From the NCBI GenBank assembly GCA_963576565.1, contig OY755038.1, positions 143,774,419-143,838,418 of the forward strand: a DNA stretch of 64,000 bases, written 5' to 3'. The notes below the pieces were generated by a model. That model ran no database searches. It was not told the origin of the DNA and saw nothing but the letters and a program-made list of their open reading frames with translations. Of the stretch, positions 22,240 to 33,354 are shown piece after piece; within the stretch, counting starts at the first letter, position 1, and the number at the start of each line of letters is the position of its first letter. The stretch comes from Aspidapion aeneum. Lineage: Eukaryota; Arthropoda; Insecta; Coleoptera; Brentidae. A program made the translations under genes and the position numbers.

Positions 22240-25200
22240 TCTGGATGTTGCCAAGCCAGGTTTTGGTCCAATTTTTTTTATTCCCCCTTCTCTTATAGTC
22301 GGGTTCGAATTTCTGAAAATTTAACTAAGTTCACGCCTTAAAGCCACAATGACAGGTAAATTAATCAAAAATGTGTCAAATCCAACCTAAATATAAAATT
22401 TTATCAGTTTGTTAAATGTTAGCTGCCAAAAACCCCTAGAACCCCCAAAACCTGAGATTTTGAGGTTTCTTTTACCCGATTATTTTAAAAACCAAGCCTT
22501 CTATCAAAAATCATGTCTCATAGTTAAATGTAGACAATAAAATTTTCTTTTCAATGCTATATCATAAAGTAAAATTTAGCTTTAAATTAAAACTTCACAG
22601 GCGTCCGTAAATAAAACTAATTTTTACAAATCACCAAACAAATAATTTTTTTACAGTTTTTATCCAATTTCCTCAGAAACTAACCGCAACTGGAAAAAAT
22701 CTGTTCTTAACTTTATTGTAGAAATTAAAATTCCCTTTTTTCCGATATACGTCAGTGAGGTTTGGTTAATGACAAACTCTCCAGCGACGTTCGTATATAA
22801 GGGTCATATAAAACAAAAAAAATACATTTATGTAACATGTTTCACCCGATTTTTCAAAAAAAACTAAGCTTTTTATAAGAAATATGCTTCACAGCTGATT
22901 TGTAGAAAATAAAATTTTCCTTTAAATGATGTATAACTTGGTAAGATTAATTTCATTTTTAAAACTTCAGGGACGCCCGTATATAAAATAAATTTTTAAA
23001 AATTACCAAATGAAGCACCACACTATAGCCGCCATCTGCATTGATAGTCTTTGCACCCCTCGTACCTCCTCACCCTCCATCTCATCCCCCTTCACAAAAA
23101 AAAATTGAATAAAAAAATTTCCCCTGCCCCCGAAAAAAGATGCTCTAGCAGCAAAGGTGCGGTTAGATGGGTGAGGGAGGGATGGCCTACTTCCGCCTCT
23201 AATTCAAATTTATAAGAATGTTAAAAAATACTCTGCCAATCTATGGGCACCTAAGCTCACACTAGGTACTATAGTTATAGTGTGAGCTAATATAATCAAA
23301 AACTGAAATATATTTTATTCAACTCCAGACTCAATTACCTTTCGTTTGATACCACACAAGCCATGTTTTGACTTAAACTCAAATTTTTTTAATCTACCCA
23401 CCACCCTTTTGAAAAAACTAAAATGTATTTTGTTTAACTCCAGACTCAATTACCTTTCGTTTGATATCACACACGCCATATTTTCACTTAAACTCTAATT
23501 TTGGACATCTACCCCCACCCTTTTTTTTTAAATAACTTAAAATTCATTTTGTTTAACTCCAGACTTAATTACCTTTCGTTTAATATCACACACGCCATAT
23601 TTTCACATAAACTCTAATTTTTGGAATCTACCCCCACCCTTTTATTTGGCTTGCGTTCGGTGGATTTTGTTCATTTTTAAATGGGACCATCACGGCCCAA
23701 GACCCAACTTAGGTACCAAATTTCATTAAAATCGGACAAGCGGTTTTTGAGTTATGCGGGTTGGTCGTTACAGACAGACATACAGACAGACATACAGACA
23801 GACAGACAGACAGCAAAACAAAAAAGTTTCAAAATCATCTGAAACGCAAAGATATATAAAAATTTTTGAAATCGGAGCAACTTTTTTTTTCTCGAAAAAA
23901 TTAGGATCACCATAGCTCACACTACTTATAGTAGTAGTGTGAGCTAAAATCGAACCAAAATTAATTTACTTTTAAGAAGACAAATTTTGAAAAATTAAAC
24001 TTTTCTTCCCTTGTTGCACATAATTTAAAAGGAAATTTTATTTTCTACAATCAAGTGTAGGAGATATTTTTTGATAAAGAGCTTGGTTTTTTAAAAAATC
24101 GGGTGAAACATGTGACAAAAATGTTTTTATTTATTTATTTTATAAATGACCGCCATTTACGGACGTCGCTGGAGAGTTTGTCATTAATCAAACCCTACTA
24201 ACTTATACATCGTTAGAAAGATAATTTTATTTTCTACAATAAAGTTAAGAACACTTTTTTCTGATTGAGCGTAGTTTCTAAGAAAATTGGATAAAACTGT
24301 AACAAAATTTGTTTGGTGATTTGTAAAAATTGATTTTATCTAGGGATGCCTGTGAAGTTTTATTCTGAAGATAAATCTTACCTTGTGGTACAGCGTTTAA
24401 AAGAAATTTTGATTGTCTATAATCGACTATAGGGGTCCATTCTTGATAGAGGGCTTGGTTTTAAAGATAATCGGGGAGAACATGTGACAAACCTGTGGTT
24501 TTTTAATTTTCTCAAAAAACGGACGCCGCTGGAGAGTTTGCTCTTAGTCTGATTGCACTAACTTATACACAGTTAAAAAGAGAATTTTATTTTCTACAAT
24601 AAAGTGAAAAATAATATTTCTCCTAAAAAGCTTAGTTTTTGGGAAAATTGGATAAAACTTTTAATAAAATTGGTAAGTTTAGTGATTTTTCAAAATTGAT
24701 GTAATTTTCGGAGGGCCCTAAATTGTTATAAATAAAACTAATCCTGCTTTGTTTCACACCGCTTAAAAGAAAATTTTATTGTCTACAGCAGACTATAGAA
24801 TACAATATTTGATAAAGAGCTTGGTTTTCAAGAAAATCGGGGAAAACAGGTAATATGCATGTTCCTGTTTTTCATTTTTTTGCATTACCTCAATAAACGG
24901 ACGCCGCTGGACAGTTTGTCTTTGGTCCTACCCCACTGACTTGTATACTGCTGAAGAGGAAATTTTATTGTCTACAATAAAGGTAATTGCATAGTTTTCC
25001 CCAAGAAGCTTAGTTTTTGATAAAATTTGAGGAAAACCTAAAAATTTGAGGTTTTGGGGGTCTGGGGGGTTTTTGGGAGTTTTTGCAGCTAAAATTTAAA
25101 CATTTTAAATAATTTTATTTTTAGGTTCGGTCCTACACATTTTTGATTAATTTCTCTGTGGCTTTAGGGCATCAACATACATAAATTTTCAGAAATTCGA

Positions 25201-25262
25201 ACACGACTATAAGAGGAGGAGGGATAAAAAAAAATTGAACCAAAACCTGGCTTGGCACAAAA
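22240..25262. mobile_element. Foldback element B with tandem units of about 365 bp
   Basis: The outer part 22240-22480 (CCAAGCCAGGTTTTGG...CCCCCAAAACCT) is inverted at 25020-25262. The right arm carries three tandem units of about 365 bp marked by ACGGACG(T/C)CGCTGGA(G/C)AGTTTG at about 24160, 24520 and 24897. The left arm holds at least one (inverse at about 22775). The middle (23222-23946) is occupied by a hairpin-bounded repeat. Non-coding. Confidence 0.7.
23222..23946. repeat. Hairpin-bounded repeat, copy 2, with GACA microsatellite
   Basis: Hairpins AGCTCACACTA...TAGTGTGAGCT at 23254-23288 and 23914-23946 bound three units of about 120 bp (CTCCAGACTCAATTACC...), a segment with AATTTCATTAAAATCGGACAAGCGG, and a short (GACA)n at about 23770-23813. 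It is in opposite orientation to copy 1 at 6930-7333, which lacks the GACA half. It sits inside foldback B. Confidence 0.7.
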
Positions 25263-25303
25263 AGAACAATATTTCTATTTAATTCATACTCTTATTTAAA
25301 TAA

Positions 25304-25522
25304 ATGGATCCATTGGCATACTCCACGCTTAAACACAGCCTTGAAAACAGATTTTGTAAATATCTCAGAAACGGAAGATCCGACGACGTTTTTAGTAATA
25401 CCAAATTATTATTATGTACACCCAAAAAGACTTTTTTGATTACAAAAATGGACGCCCAGGTAGCTCAAAGGATATCTACTAAATTAAAAGGAGTTTCTCG
25501 GCCTTCAGGAGGTGTTTATTGA
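25304..25522 (+). CDS. Unrecognised 72-codon open frame
   Basis: An ATG-started frame (MDPLAYSTLKHSLENRFC...) of ordinary composition in a non-repetitive stretch between foldback B and the retrotransposon. It has no motif, no upstream signal beyond an AT-rich stretch, and no identified partner exon. It could be a small exon or chance. Confidence 0.15.
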   Translation: MDPLAYSTLKHSLENRFCKYLRNGRSDDVFSNTKLLLCTPKKTFLITKMDAQVAQRISTKLKGVSRPSGGVY

Positions 25523-25959
25523 GCATTTTGCAAAATCAAAGTGAGCTAAGTATTTTATGAAAACAAAGTTTGTTTTCATGGATCGAGATGCAGAAGCCGC
25601 AAAATTTAAACGTTAAAATAGTGTGTACAACTGGACTGTGCGTGCTAACGGTCTAGGACAACTGGGCGCCGCCAACTCGGCGCCGGACTAAAAAATTTTT
25701 TTTTGATAAAATGTGTAGATGAAAAACAAAATATATTATTTATATAAAAACATCTTTAAAAAATCTTTAACGCAATTTTTTTGACATTTGTTTTTGTTAA
25801 GTAAAGTTAAATCCTTTAAGTCGACTGTTGGATCTTGGTAGTTGTAGTGTTTGGTAACCTGGTAACACTACAATTTACGTTTTTTATTACAACAATGGCG
25901 GATCCAAAATGGCGGATTTCTTTATTTTTAAACCGATTTGTCTGAAACTAGAAAATTTG
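25523..25959. other. Non-coding; ends in one ATGGCGGAT repeat unit
   Basis: 25893-25955 (ATCCAAAATGGCGGAT...ACCGATTTGTCTGAAACT) is a unit of the same repeat array that continues on the far side of the retrotransposon. That indicates the element inserted within the array. Confidence 0.6.
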
Positions 25960-28900
25960 CAGTGCCTGAGATTTTTTTCATAGGGGTAGGTGGTAGACGC
26001 TTTTTACTCATTGGCCGTCGACCGGTGAGATACCACCATGCCAGAAGTGAGTAGCGCTAAGTGGTATCACCACGTTCCGCTACTGCGCTGGCAGTCCGGT
26101 TCCAACAATGAGTAACAGATAGCATGATGGCGCCTCCAGGATCAAAATATTCCGGAGGTAAAATACCCGACCACTCGGATCTCCGGGCGTCGGGTGATCC
26201 TGGGGGTCCTTCATGCAAAGATATTAAAAGAAGACCAAAAACTCAACTCAGAATTGATTTTAGCAATATAAGAGGATTAAGTACCAACATGAATTCAGTT
26301 CACCAACATCTTGAAGAACAAAGACCTGACATCCTTGTTCTCACTGAAACTAAAATCAGTTCTGCAACACCTACTGTGAACTATCTTTATCCCGGCTATG
26401 ACCTACACCACCGATTTCGACATAATTTTGGGATCTGTGTGTACATTAAAAATGACCTTTCATGTTATCGAGAGGAGAAGCTAGAACCAGCGAACCTTGA
26501 TATGATATGGCTGAAATTCACCTTAAAGTCATCGACCAAGTTCATTTGCTGCCTCTACCGACCGCCAAGTAACACCGACTATCAAAACTTTTTTGCGACA
26601 TTATCCGAAAACTGTGATAGTATACAGTCTAACTATCCACATGCGAAAATTGTTTTTTTAGGCGATTTCAACGTCCACAATATACCCTGGCTAAAACACC
26701 ACAACAAAACAGATAATGAAGGCAGGGAAGCAGAAGCTATTGCCATAAGTTGTGGTCTAACGCAGCTTGTCGATGAACCTACCCGTATCTCAGAAAGGGG
26801 TGAATTTGCAGCGCTTTTAGACTTGTTCCTAACTACAAATCCTGACTTGTACACAATTCAAGTAGATCCCCCACTTGGTTCATCTGATCATAAACTTATA
26901 AGAACAAAATGCGAAATGTTCATACCGCCAAGCCAACAATCACTTCCTCGTAAAATGTGGCACTATAAATCGGCAAAATGGAATGACCTTAAACAGTTTT
27001 ACCTGGATTTTCCATGGCAAGAGGTTTGCTTTAAAACAGCTGATCCCACTATTTGCTGTAATGAAATAACAAAAGTAATCTTATCTGGAATGGATGCATA
27101 TATCCCACATACAATAAAACGCAGAGCTAATGCAAAACCTTGGTTCAACAGCCAGTGTCAAACGGCTGTACAGAAAAAACACAGAGCATATAACCTTTGG
27201 AAACGACAACAAACCGCTCAAAACCACACAGAATTTATAGAAGCCAGAAATAGTTGCAAAATTACTATTGACGCCGCCAAAGAAACATACAATCAGAGAA
27301 TAAAAAACAGGTTGCTGAATTGTCCAAGTAGTTCTAGGTCCTTTTGGTCTCTTGCAAAAGCCGTTGGATCAAACTTCACCAAGTCATCCATACCACCACT
27401 TACAGATAAAAATACTCACTTAGCCACAACATCAGAGGAAAAAGCCAATATGCTGGCCAAAATCTTTTCCTCCAACTCAAACCTAACAGTGCCAAATGGA
27501 AAAACTCCACCGTTCATTGAAAGGGTTTCCCACAGTATGCCAGAGGTACCCTTTTGTCACAGAGAAATACGAAAATCCCTTAAAAAGTTGGATACCAACA
27601 AAGCAATGGGTCCAGATGGCATTCCCGCGATAGTACTCAAAAATTGTGCTAGCGAACTCACCCCAACTTTCGCAAAATAATTCAATTTATCTTATAGGCA
27701 AGGAGTATATCCATCATCATGGAAGTCTGCCGCAGTACAACCCATTCCAAAGAAAGGAAAAAAGACAGATCCGTTAAACTATAGACCAATTGCTCTACTT
27801 CCGGTGATATCAAAAGTAATGGAAAGAGTTGTGAACAATCACCTAACCAAGTACTTGGAAAAGTACAAAATTATCAACGACAAGCAATACGGATTTCGAA
27901 AATATAGGTCAACTGGCGATTTACCTACATACGTCACTCACTTATGGCAAAAAGCGATTGAGTTGCGAGGTGAAACAAGAACAATTGCCTTAGTTATATC
28001 TAAAGCATTCGATAAAGTCTGGCATGAAAATCTGCTCAACAAGCTCAAAGCAACGGGATTGTCGCCGAGACTTTGCACTTGGTTTGAAAGTTACCTTAAG
28101 CATAGATCCATTTATGTTGCACTAGATGGCCGGAACTCCAACTCTTACCAAATAAATGCTGGTGTGCCACAGGGAGCAATCCTTTCGCCAACACTTTTTC
28201 TGATTTACATAAATGACCTCATAGATAAAACAGTAAATCCACTTTATTGCTTTGCAGATGATGGCAATGTAGTCTCCTCAGTCATACCACCCACATGTCT
28301 CTCCGCACGTGAATTCCATTACCTTAGACTAACTGAAATAACGCAGATAACTAACGGCTTTGAGATAATAGAGGACTGGGGCTACAAAAACCTTGTACAG
28401 TTCAACGCGCAGAAAACCCAAGCAGCCCTGTTTTCAAAAAAGACCAGCACCGGTGAGCCAAACATCATGCTATCTGGAAGTGCTGTCGCATTGCAGAGCC
28501 AGTTGAACATCTTAGGAGTCACTGCAGAGACCAACATGTCTTGGCACAGTCACGTGGCAGATATAGCTAAAAGGGCGTCCCAAAAGCTTGTGGTGCTATT
28601 TGGTACAAGACATCTGTATACACCAAGCCAAATGCTGACACTCTACAAAGCCCAGATTCGACCGACTATGGAGTACTGCTCACATATATGGAGTGCGGCA
28701 CCCAAACATACCTTAATGCTTTTGAACACCGTGCAAAAACAAGCTATCAAGCTTATCAATGACCCCGCACTTACCCGTAGCTTGGATAGTCTCGAACATC
28801 GCAGAACTGTGGGCGATCTATCTCTCTTCTACAGGTATTATCACGGAAAATGCTCTGAAGAGTTGGCACGTATGATCCCCCCGGGAGTAGCACCTACTAG

Positions 28901-29150
28901 GCGAACACGTCAAACAGACGGTAACCATCAATTTATTGTCAAAATAGAGGCACCAAGAACCTCATTATATCAGAATTCATATCTCTGGAGAACAGCATCG
29001 CTGTGGAATAAACTCCCTGCGACAGTTTTCCCGGCAGGTTACAACCTGAACCGTTTCAAAACCAACACACACCAACATTTTCGCACACTTGCCGCTCCTC
29101 GAGCGTGATAGGGATCTCCTTGCAAGTGCGCATACCCGTAAAAAAAAAAA
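25960..29150 (+). mobile_element. Jockey/CR1-type non-LTR retrotransposon
   Basis: About 160 bp of 5' leader, a single long ORF2 (26124-29108), a short 3' UTR and a 10-A tail at about 29140-29149. No gag-like ORF1 is present, so the copy is either 5'-truncated or from a lineage without ORF1. It lies inside the ATGGCGGAT tandem array, present on both sides. Confidence 0.8.
26124..29108 (+). pseudogene. Non-LTR ORF2: APE endonuclease plus reverse transcriptase
   Basis: The N-terminus holds an apurinic-type endonuclease (NIRGLSTN, ILVLTETKI, FLGDFNVH, SSDHKLI). RT follows: NKAMGPDGIP, YGFRKYRSTGD, motif A read as ALVISKAFDKVWH where the family has Asp in place of the Val, GVPQGAILSP and motif C FADDGN. 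The C-terminus has the WNKLPATVFP block usual for this group; there is no RNase H. One in-frame TAA at 27678-27680 splits the ORF, most simply from a TTA. The stop and the lost motif A aspartate make it inactive. It would act by nicking target DNA and priming on it. Confidence 0.9.
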
Positions 29151-29550
29151 TCCAAAATGGCAGATTTTCTTATTTACTAACCGATTTGTCTTAAACTTCA
29201 AATATTTCATTGCTTGGTCATTTAACAAAATTTTATATTCAAACTTAAAAATATCAAAATGGCGGATTCAAAATGGCGGATTTTGTTATTTACAAACCGA
29301 TTTGTCTCAAACTTGAAATATTATATTGCTTGAGGTCATTTAACAAAATTTTTTACTCAAAGTTAAAAAAATCAAAATGGCGGATTTTCTGATTTACTAA
29401 CCGATTTGTCTCAAACTTGAAACATTACATTGCTTGAGGTCATTTAACACAATTTTTAGCTCAAACTTAAAACAATCAAAATGGCGGATCCAAAATGGCG
29501 GATTTTCCTATTTACTAACCCATTTGTCTCAAACTTGAAATATTACATTA
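29143..29550 (+). repeat. Tandem array of ATGGCGGAT units (about 110-130 bp)
   Basis: Four units each read (T/A)CAAAATGGCGGATTTT...TTTACTAACCGATTTGTCTCAAACTTGAAAT...CATTTAACA. Some begin with a doubled ATGGCGGAT phrase. One upstream unit at 25893 shows the retrotransposon sits inside the array. Confidence 0.8.
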
Positions 29551-30234
29551 ATAATAATATAATAATAATATTTATTTTCAGCAACTTTAAATGTACAAAA
29601 TTTACAAATGTGTATATTCCCCCTTAGAAGCTGTAAATAAATATTTCAGGCAATTTAAAGCGTTGAGAAGCTTGTTTACCTATCAAACAAGATATTTTCT
29701 TCCTTAAGTGAGTCTTATAACTATATTTAATATATATCTAAAAGAAAACTAACTATTATTAACTATTGAATAAGTTTCAGAGAAAATATTAACTATTAAA
29801 TAACCTTTAGACCTAGGTACCTATAATTAATTACTCATATAATTAAACCTAGTTAATTTTGGAAAATATTTGATCTGATAAAGCTGTCATAGTCGAGAGT
29901 AAGTGTCATAATCGAGAGAAAGTGTCATAATCGAGAGTAAGGTGTCATAATCAAGATTAAGTTTTCAAAATCGTGAGCAAAACGTTTTAATCGGGTAATA
30001 TAGTTTGCGTTTTTTATACTTTTTTGTTTACTCTTGTAATATTGTATTATATATATATATATATATATTGATGCACTCGGCCTTGTCACCTCGGCGTTAA
30101 GGATATGACGATCTGACCTCACCTATTTCTAGTGGTGTTAGCCCATATATAAGTACATATATGACATGAGGGAAAGTTCCTTTACCAGAATTTCAAAAGA
30201 GGGGTAAATAATTTTTTTGCAAATATTTGATAAA
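29551..30234 (-). repeat. Possible tail of another retroelement, a 19-bp minisatellite and a TA microsatellite
   Basis: 29551-29580 read on the minus strand is an (ATT)n-type tail, as at the 3' end of some non-LTR elements. 29886-29975 has about four copies of GTCATAATCGAGAGTAAGT. 30045-30068 is (AT)n. The left end of the large foldback probably lies somewhere in this stretch or further left, but cannot be fixed because its partner runs off the window. Confidence 0.4.
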
Positions 30235-30991
30235 TACGTGGAATACGTTCGGACCTCAGACCGATATACAACCTTTGGATATGTGCTATTTCCTGCCACC
30301 TCAGGCACTGTTGCCGGTTTTATTAAGGTGATAACGTATGGCGTAAGTCTATAAGCAACAATAGCTTTATCTAACTAAATTTAAATAATAAATATAAGGT
30401 AACAACGTTTTACTTTTATTTAGGGACACTTTAGGAAATATAACAACTTTAAAAGGTTGCAAAAGTTTGTAATAAAAGATTAATGGTGATAACGTACTGT
30501 CTTTAAATAAAAAACCGAACATTTATACTTTCATTATAGAAAAACTTGCTGTTATTTTTTTTGGAAAACACATTTTGAGGTTTTGTGATCTCAGAAAAGT
30601 TGCATGGCTTGAAAGTCCTAAATACAATTTTTGTTGAAAAATGGTTTACATGCTGTCAAAAATTCTACACATAGATGCGATAAACATTAAAAGGAAATTG
30701 TCAAAAATACACTCTATGGAATGCAAAAAAAAATAATACATTATCTTAATTTATATATTTTTGGGTTTGCAATGTTTATGACATGATTGATATGACAGAA
30801 TTTAAAAAAAAATTATTTATCCGTAACAAAAAAATTAATAAAAAAGAAATTGTGATAATTAGTTAAGCCGTTTAAAACAGGAAAACCATATACAGGAATG
30901 ATGTGTTTGCCCACGCCACAGCCCAACGAGAATATTATTAATCTAATAATAACCACCAGCAATCACAGGGCTCAAATGTTGACGTGATGTC

Positions 30992-31215
30992 AGTAGTAGG
31001 CTTAAGCGGGTGCTGGACCACTTTTGAGGAGGGAATGACCTTGAATGACCTTGACGGTCGTTGCCTTGTTTTATGTAGAGACGAATAGTTTGAGTAGTAT
31101 ATTTGACCTTAAAAAGTTGTGAAGGTCATTATGTTGACCTTCAATGACCTTGACGATCGTTGCGTTTTTATATGTAGAGACAAATAGTCCAAGTAGTATT
31201 TTTGACCTTGAAAAA
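30992..31215 (+). repeat. Polinton left terminal inverted repeat
   Basis: Matches 54263-54486 in inverse with few differences. It contains an internal duplication with a 99-bp period (GACGGTCG at 31053, GACGATCG at 31152). TGACCTTGA occurs at 31036, 31046, 31145 and 31203; partial sites are at 31104, 31122 and 31135. Confidence 0.9.
31036..31211. promoter_or_regulatory. Cluster of nuclear-receptor half-sites (TCAAGGTCA) in left TIR
   Basis: Four exact TGACCTTGA sites plus three AGGTCA-type partial sites in 176 bp, including a tandem pair at 31036/31046. TCAAGGTCA is the extended half-site bound by FTZ-F1/SF-1 and ERR-class orphan nuclear receptors. Binding is inferred from sequence only. The sites face the first gene of the element. 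Confidence 0.55.
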
Positions 31216-31423
31216 AATAATCCAACAAAATAGTAAAGATGTGTATTTTTTAACCTTCAGAATCTTTAACATTGCTTTGTTTGCCCGCTTTTTAGATATA
31301 TTATTTTCTGTAGATTTTACCCCCACTAAACTAACACCCAACAAGTATTTAAAGAAAAATAAATATCAGAAGAGTACTATTAAAGTTTCCTTACTTCAAC
31401 GGCGAATTTCAAATTAGTAGAAA

Positions 31424-32029
31424 ATGAATTCAAAGCAGCAAATTATTGATTTGGATGATTTCACCAGTCAAGACATCGACAATTTGTTAAAAGATATTGG
31501 GAATGAGTTTCAAGCCGAACAGCAGCCAGAGCCACAGCTAGAGCCACAGCCAGAATCACAGCCGTAGCTACAAATGGAGCTACAAGGTGACGTACATAAA
31601 ATCAAAAATGGAAGAGTTGGTAAAAGAAAGTACATTAAAAAAACGAAGACAAGCATTTTATCAACAGCTCCAACTCCGACAGCAATTCCAATAGCAATTT
31701 CCTCAACATCGAGGGATCAGCTAGTCCAGCAAACCGTAGCCGCAAATGTCACAACAATAGAAAGCCAAACGATAGAGCAGGCTATCCAAATCCTACGGGT
31801 GAAAAGAAGCTGCGTGGAGTAGCTTAAACAAAGAGTGGATCTACTCAAAGCAGAGATTCAACGACTACAAAGAGAGACCGAAGGTGTGGAGGAAGAATTC
31901 CAATCAAAGTTAAATGACTACAATAAGCTAAAGAATCTTTTTTATGCTTTTTTTAAATTTTTAACATTTTTTTATTGTAACATATTTAGTTTTTATATAA
32001 AATTATTAGTTAGCCAATATATAACTTTA
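31424..32029 (+). pseudogene. Leucine-zipper-like protein split by two in-frame TAG codons
   Basis: ATG at 31424 starts MNSKQQIIDLDDFTSQDID, followed by a Gln/Pro/Glu tract. The frame then meets TAG at 31565, continues in the same frame with a Lys/Arg-rich stretch (GKRKYIKKTK), meets a second TAG near 31820, and goes on in frame with a heptad-rich coiled coil (LKQRVDLLKAEIQRLQRE) to about 32029. Basic region then zipper suggests a DNA-binding regulator, but it is not a canonical bZIP. Both stops are TAG before CT, most simply from CAG. First gene inside the left TIR; I do not recognise the family. Confidence 0.5.
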
Positions 32030-32039
32030 TGAAGCAAAA

Positions 32040-32640
32040 AAAACAATTTGAATATGTAAAATATAATAAATCTATAATAAGAAAAAAAAACATTATGGTA
32101 ATTTAATAACAAACAAAAAAATTTGTATAATTTTTAATTTTGGTTACTATTTTATAGTTGAACTTTATAGAATAAACTTTAATATAGAAAAGAATATTAT
32201 GCTAATGCAAAAAACAAAGTATTAAAAATAATTTTTAAACTTTAGTTTGTTTACAAAAGAGTAAAATTTCATAGTGTAGAATAAACCAATTTGTAGAAAA
32301 GATCTAATTTAAAAAAAAAACAAACTTTTAAAAAGAATTTTTAAACTTTGCTTTGTTTATAAGAAAGCAAGATTGCATGGAATAGCATATAAAAATGAAA
32401 CTTAAAAAGTTTTTTTTACCATTTTTAACTTTAGTTTGTGCATAAATGAACAAAATTTGCGTTACTATAATTTAAAAATTGAATATTGATGTGATTCAAA
32501 AGATAGGATTTTTACAAATGGTTTCATTTTAAAATTGTTAGATGAAAATTTTTAATTGTTTGGTTTAGTGCCACAGTGCCCCAAACCTCGCACTGAGCTG
32601 TGTGTACCAGCCATTTTTATTGTACACCCCAATTAAACTA
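32040..32640. other. Non-coding AT-rich tract with about four degenerate units
   Basis: A phrase like TTTTTAAACTTTAGTTTGTTTA...AAAATTTC...ATAGAATAAA recurs about every 100-115 bases between 32130 and 32470. No coding signal. Confidence 0.45.
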
Positions 32641-32647
32641 AACCAGA

Positions 32648-32977
32648 CTACCAACGTTGAGCCTCCTCAAAAGGAGAGTCACCTCTTTCGCTTCCTACAT
32701 CAGACATCTCCTCAGAAGGAGGAGAGTCAACTCTCGCTACTTCCCACACACCATAATTGGTATCAGAATCATCATCATCATCACTCTCCACCACCTCATA
32801 ATCATCACTGTCTGAGATGTAGACAGGTGATTCGGGTGAATATGGAGGATTGCTCTGCCTCTCCATAATTCTTTGATATTGCTCACTACAGACATCGCAT
32901 CGTCCATTAATTAATATCAAAGTCAGTGTGAATCGTTGACAATTGTTTTCAGGGGGAAATATGTAATTGCTCATCAA
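32648..32977 (-). CDS. Small acidic protein with CxxC (109 aa)
   Basis: ATG at 32977 starts MMSNYIFPPENNCQRF. A GRCDVCSEQY element gives one Cys-x2-Cys, and the C-terminal half is strongly acidic with a run of Asp/Ser (VVESDDDDDSD). This is intact and runs opposite to the polymerase gene, so the about 380 bases between them would be a divergent promoter. Function unknown; the acidic tail and possible metal site suggest a regulatory or DNA/protein-binding role. Confidence 0.5.
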   Translation of the reverse strand: MMSNYIFPPENNCQRFTLTLILINGRCDVCSEQYQRIMERQSNPPYSPESPVYISDSDDYEVVESDDDDDSDTNYGVWEVARVDSPPSEEMSDVGSERGDSPFEEAQRW

Positions 32978-33150
32978 TCTTGTTCAAGGTTAAATGAAGG
33001 TCAGTGTATAATTTTTTCCAAGGTTAAAGATGTAATTGCTCATCAATCTTGTTCAAGGTTAAATGAAGGTCAATGTCACCTTGAGAATATTTTGCAAAAC
33101 CAAAAATAAATTAAAAAATAATACATTTGGCTGTAAATTTTGTTCAAGGT
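32961..33150. promoter_or_regulatory. Duplicated 43-bp block with AGGTCA-like sites, divergent promoter candidate
   Basis: A phrase starting ATGTAATTGCTCATC and ending GAAGGTCA is present at 32961 and again at 33030 (period 69). Each copy has TTCAAGGTTAAATGAAGGTCA-like half-sites, followed by a TTCAAGGTC site near 33140. The first copy overlaps the start codon of the minus-strand acidic gene. Placement between two divergent genes fits a shared regulatory region. Confidence 0.35.
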
Positions 33151-33354
33151 CTATCTATTTAGATTTTGCTGTGAATTATGATAAAAAAAAAATAGATTTG
33201 AGAGTTATCAGATACAGCTGAAGAAAATGAGGTGGAGTGGGGTGTCTGTTATAAAACCCACAACGGGCATAAAAAAAGCATAGTGGTTAAAACAGAGGTG
33301 TTGATGAAAACACCTAATAAATAAATAATTTAAGGTGTAACAAGTAAAGTGACC

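Noticed and set aside
31202..31417. 71-codon frame at the inner edge of the left TIR
   Set aside because: Overlaps the TIR and AT-rich leader, no motif, and the next ATG at 31424 starts a better candidate.
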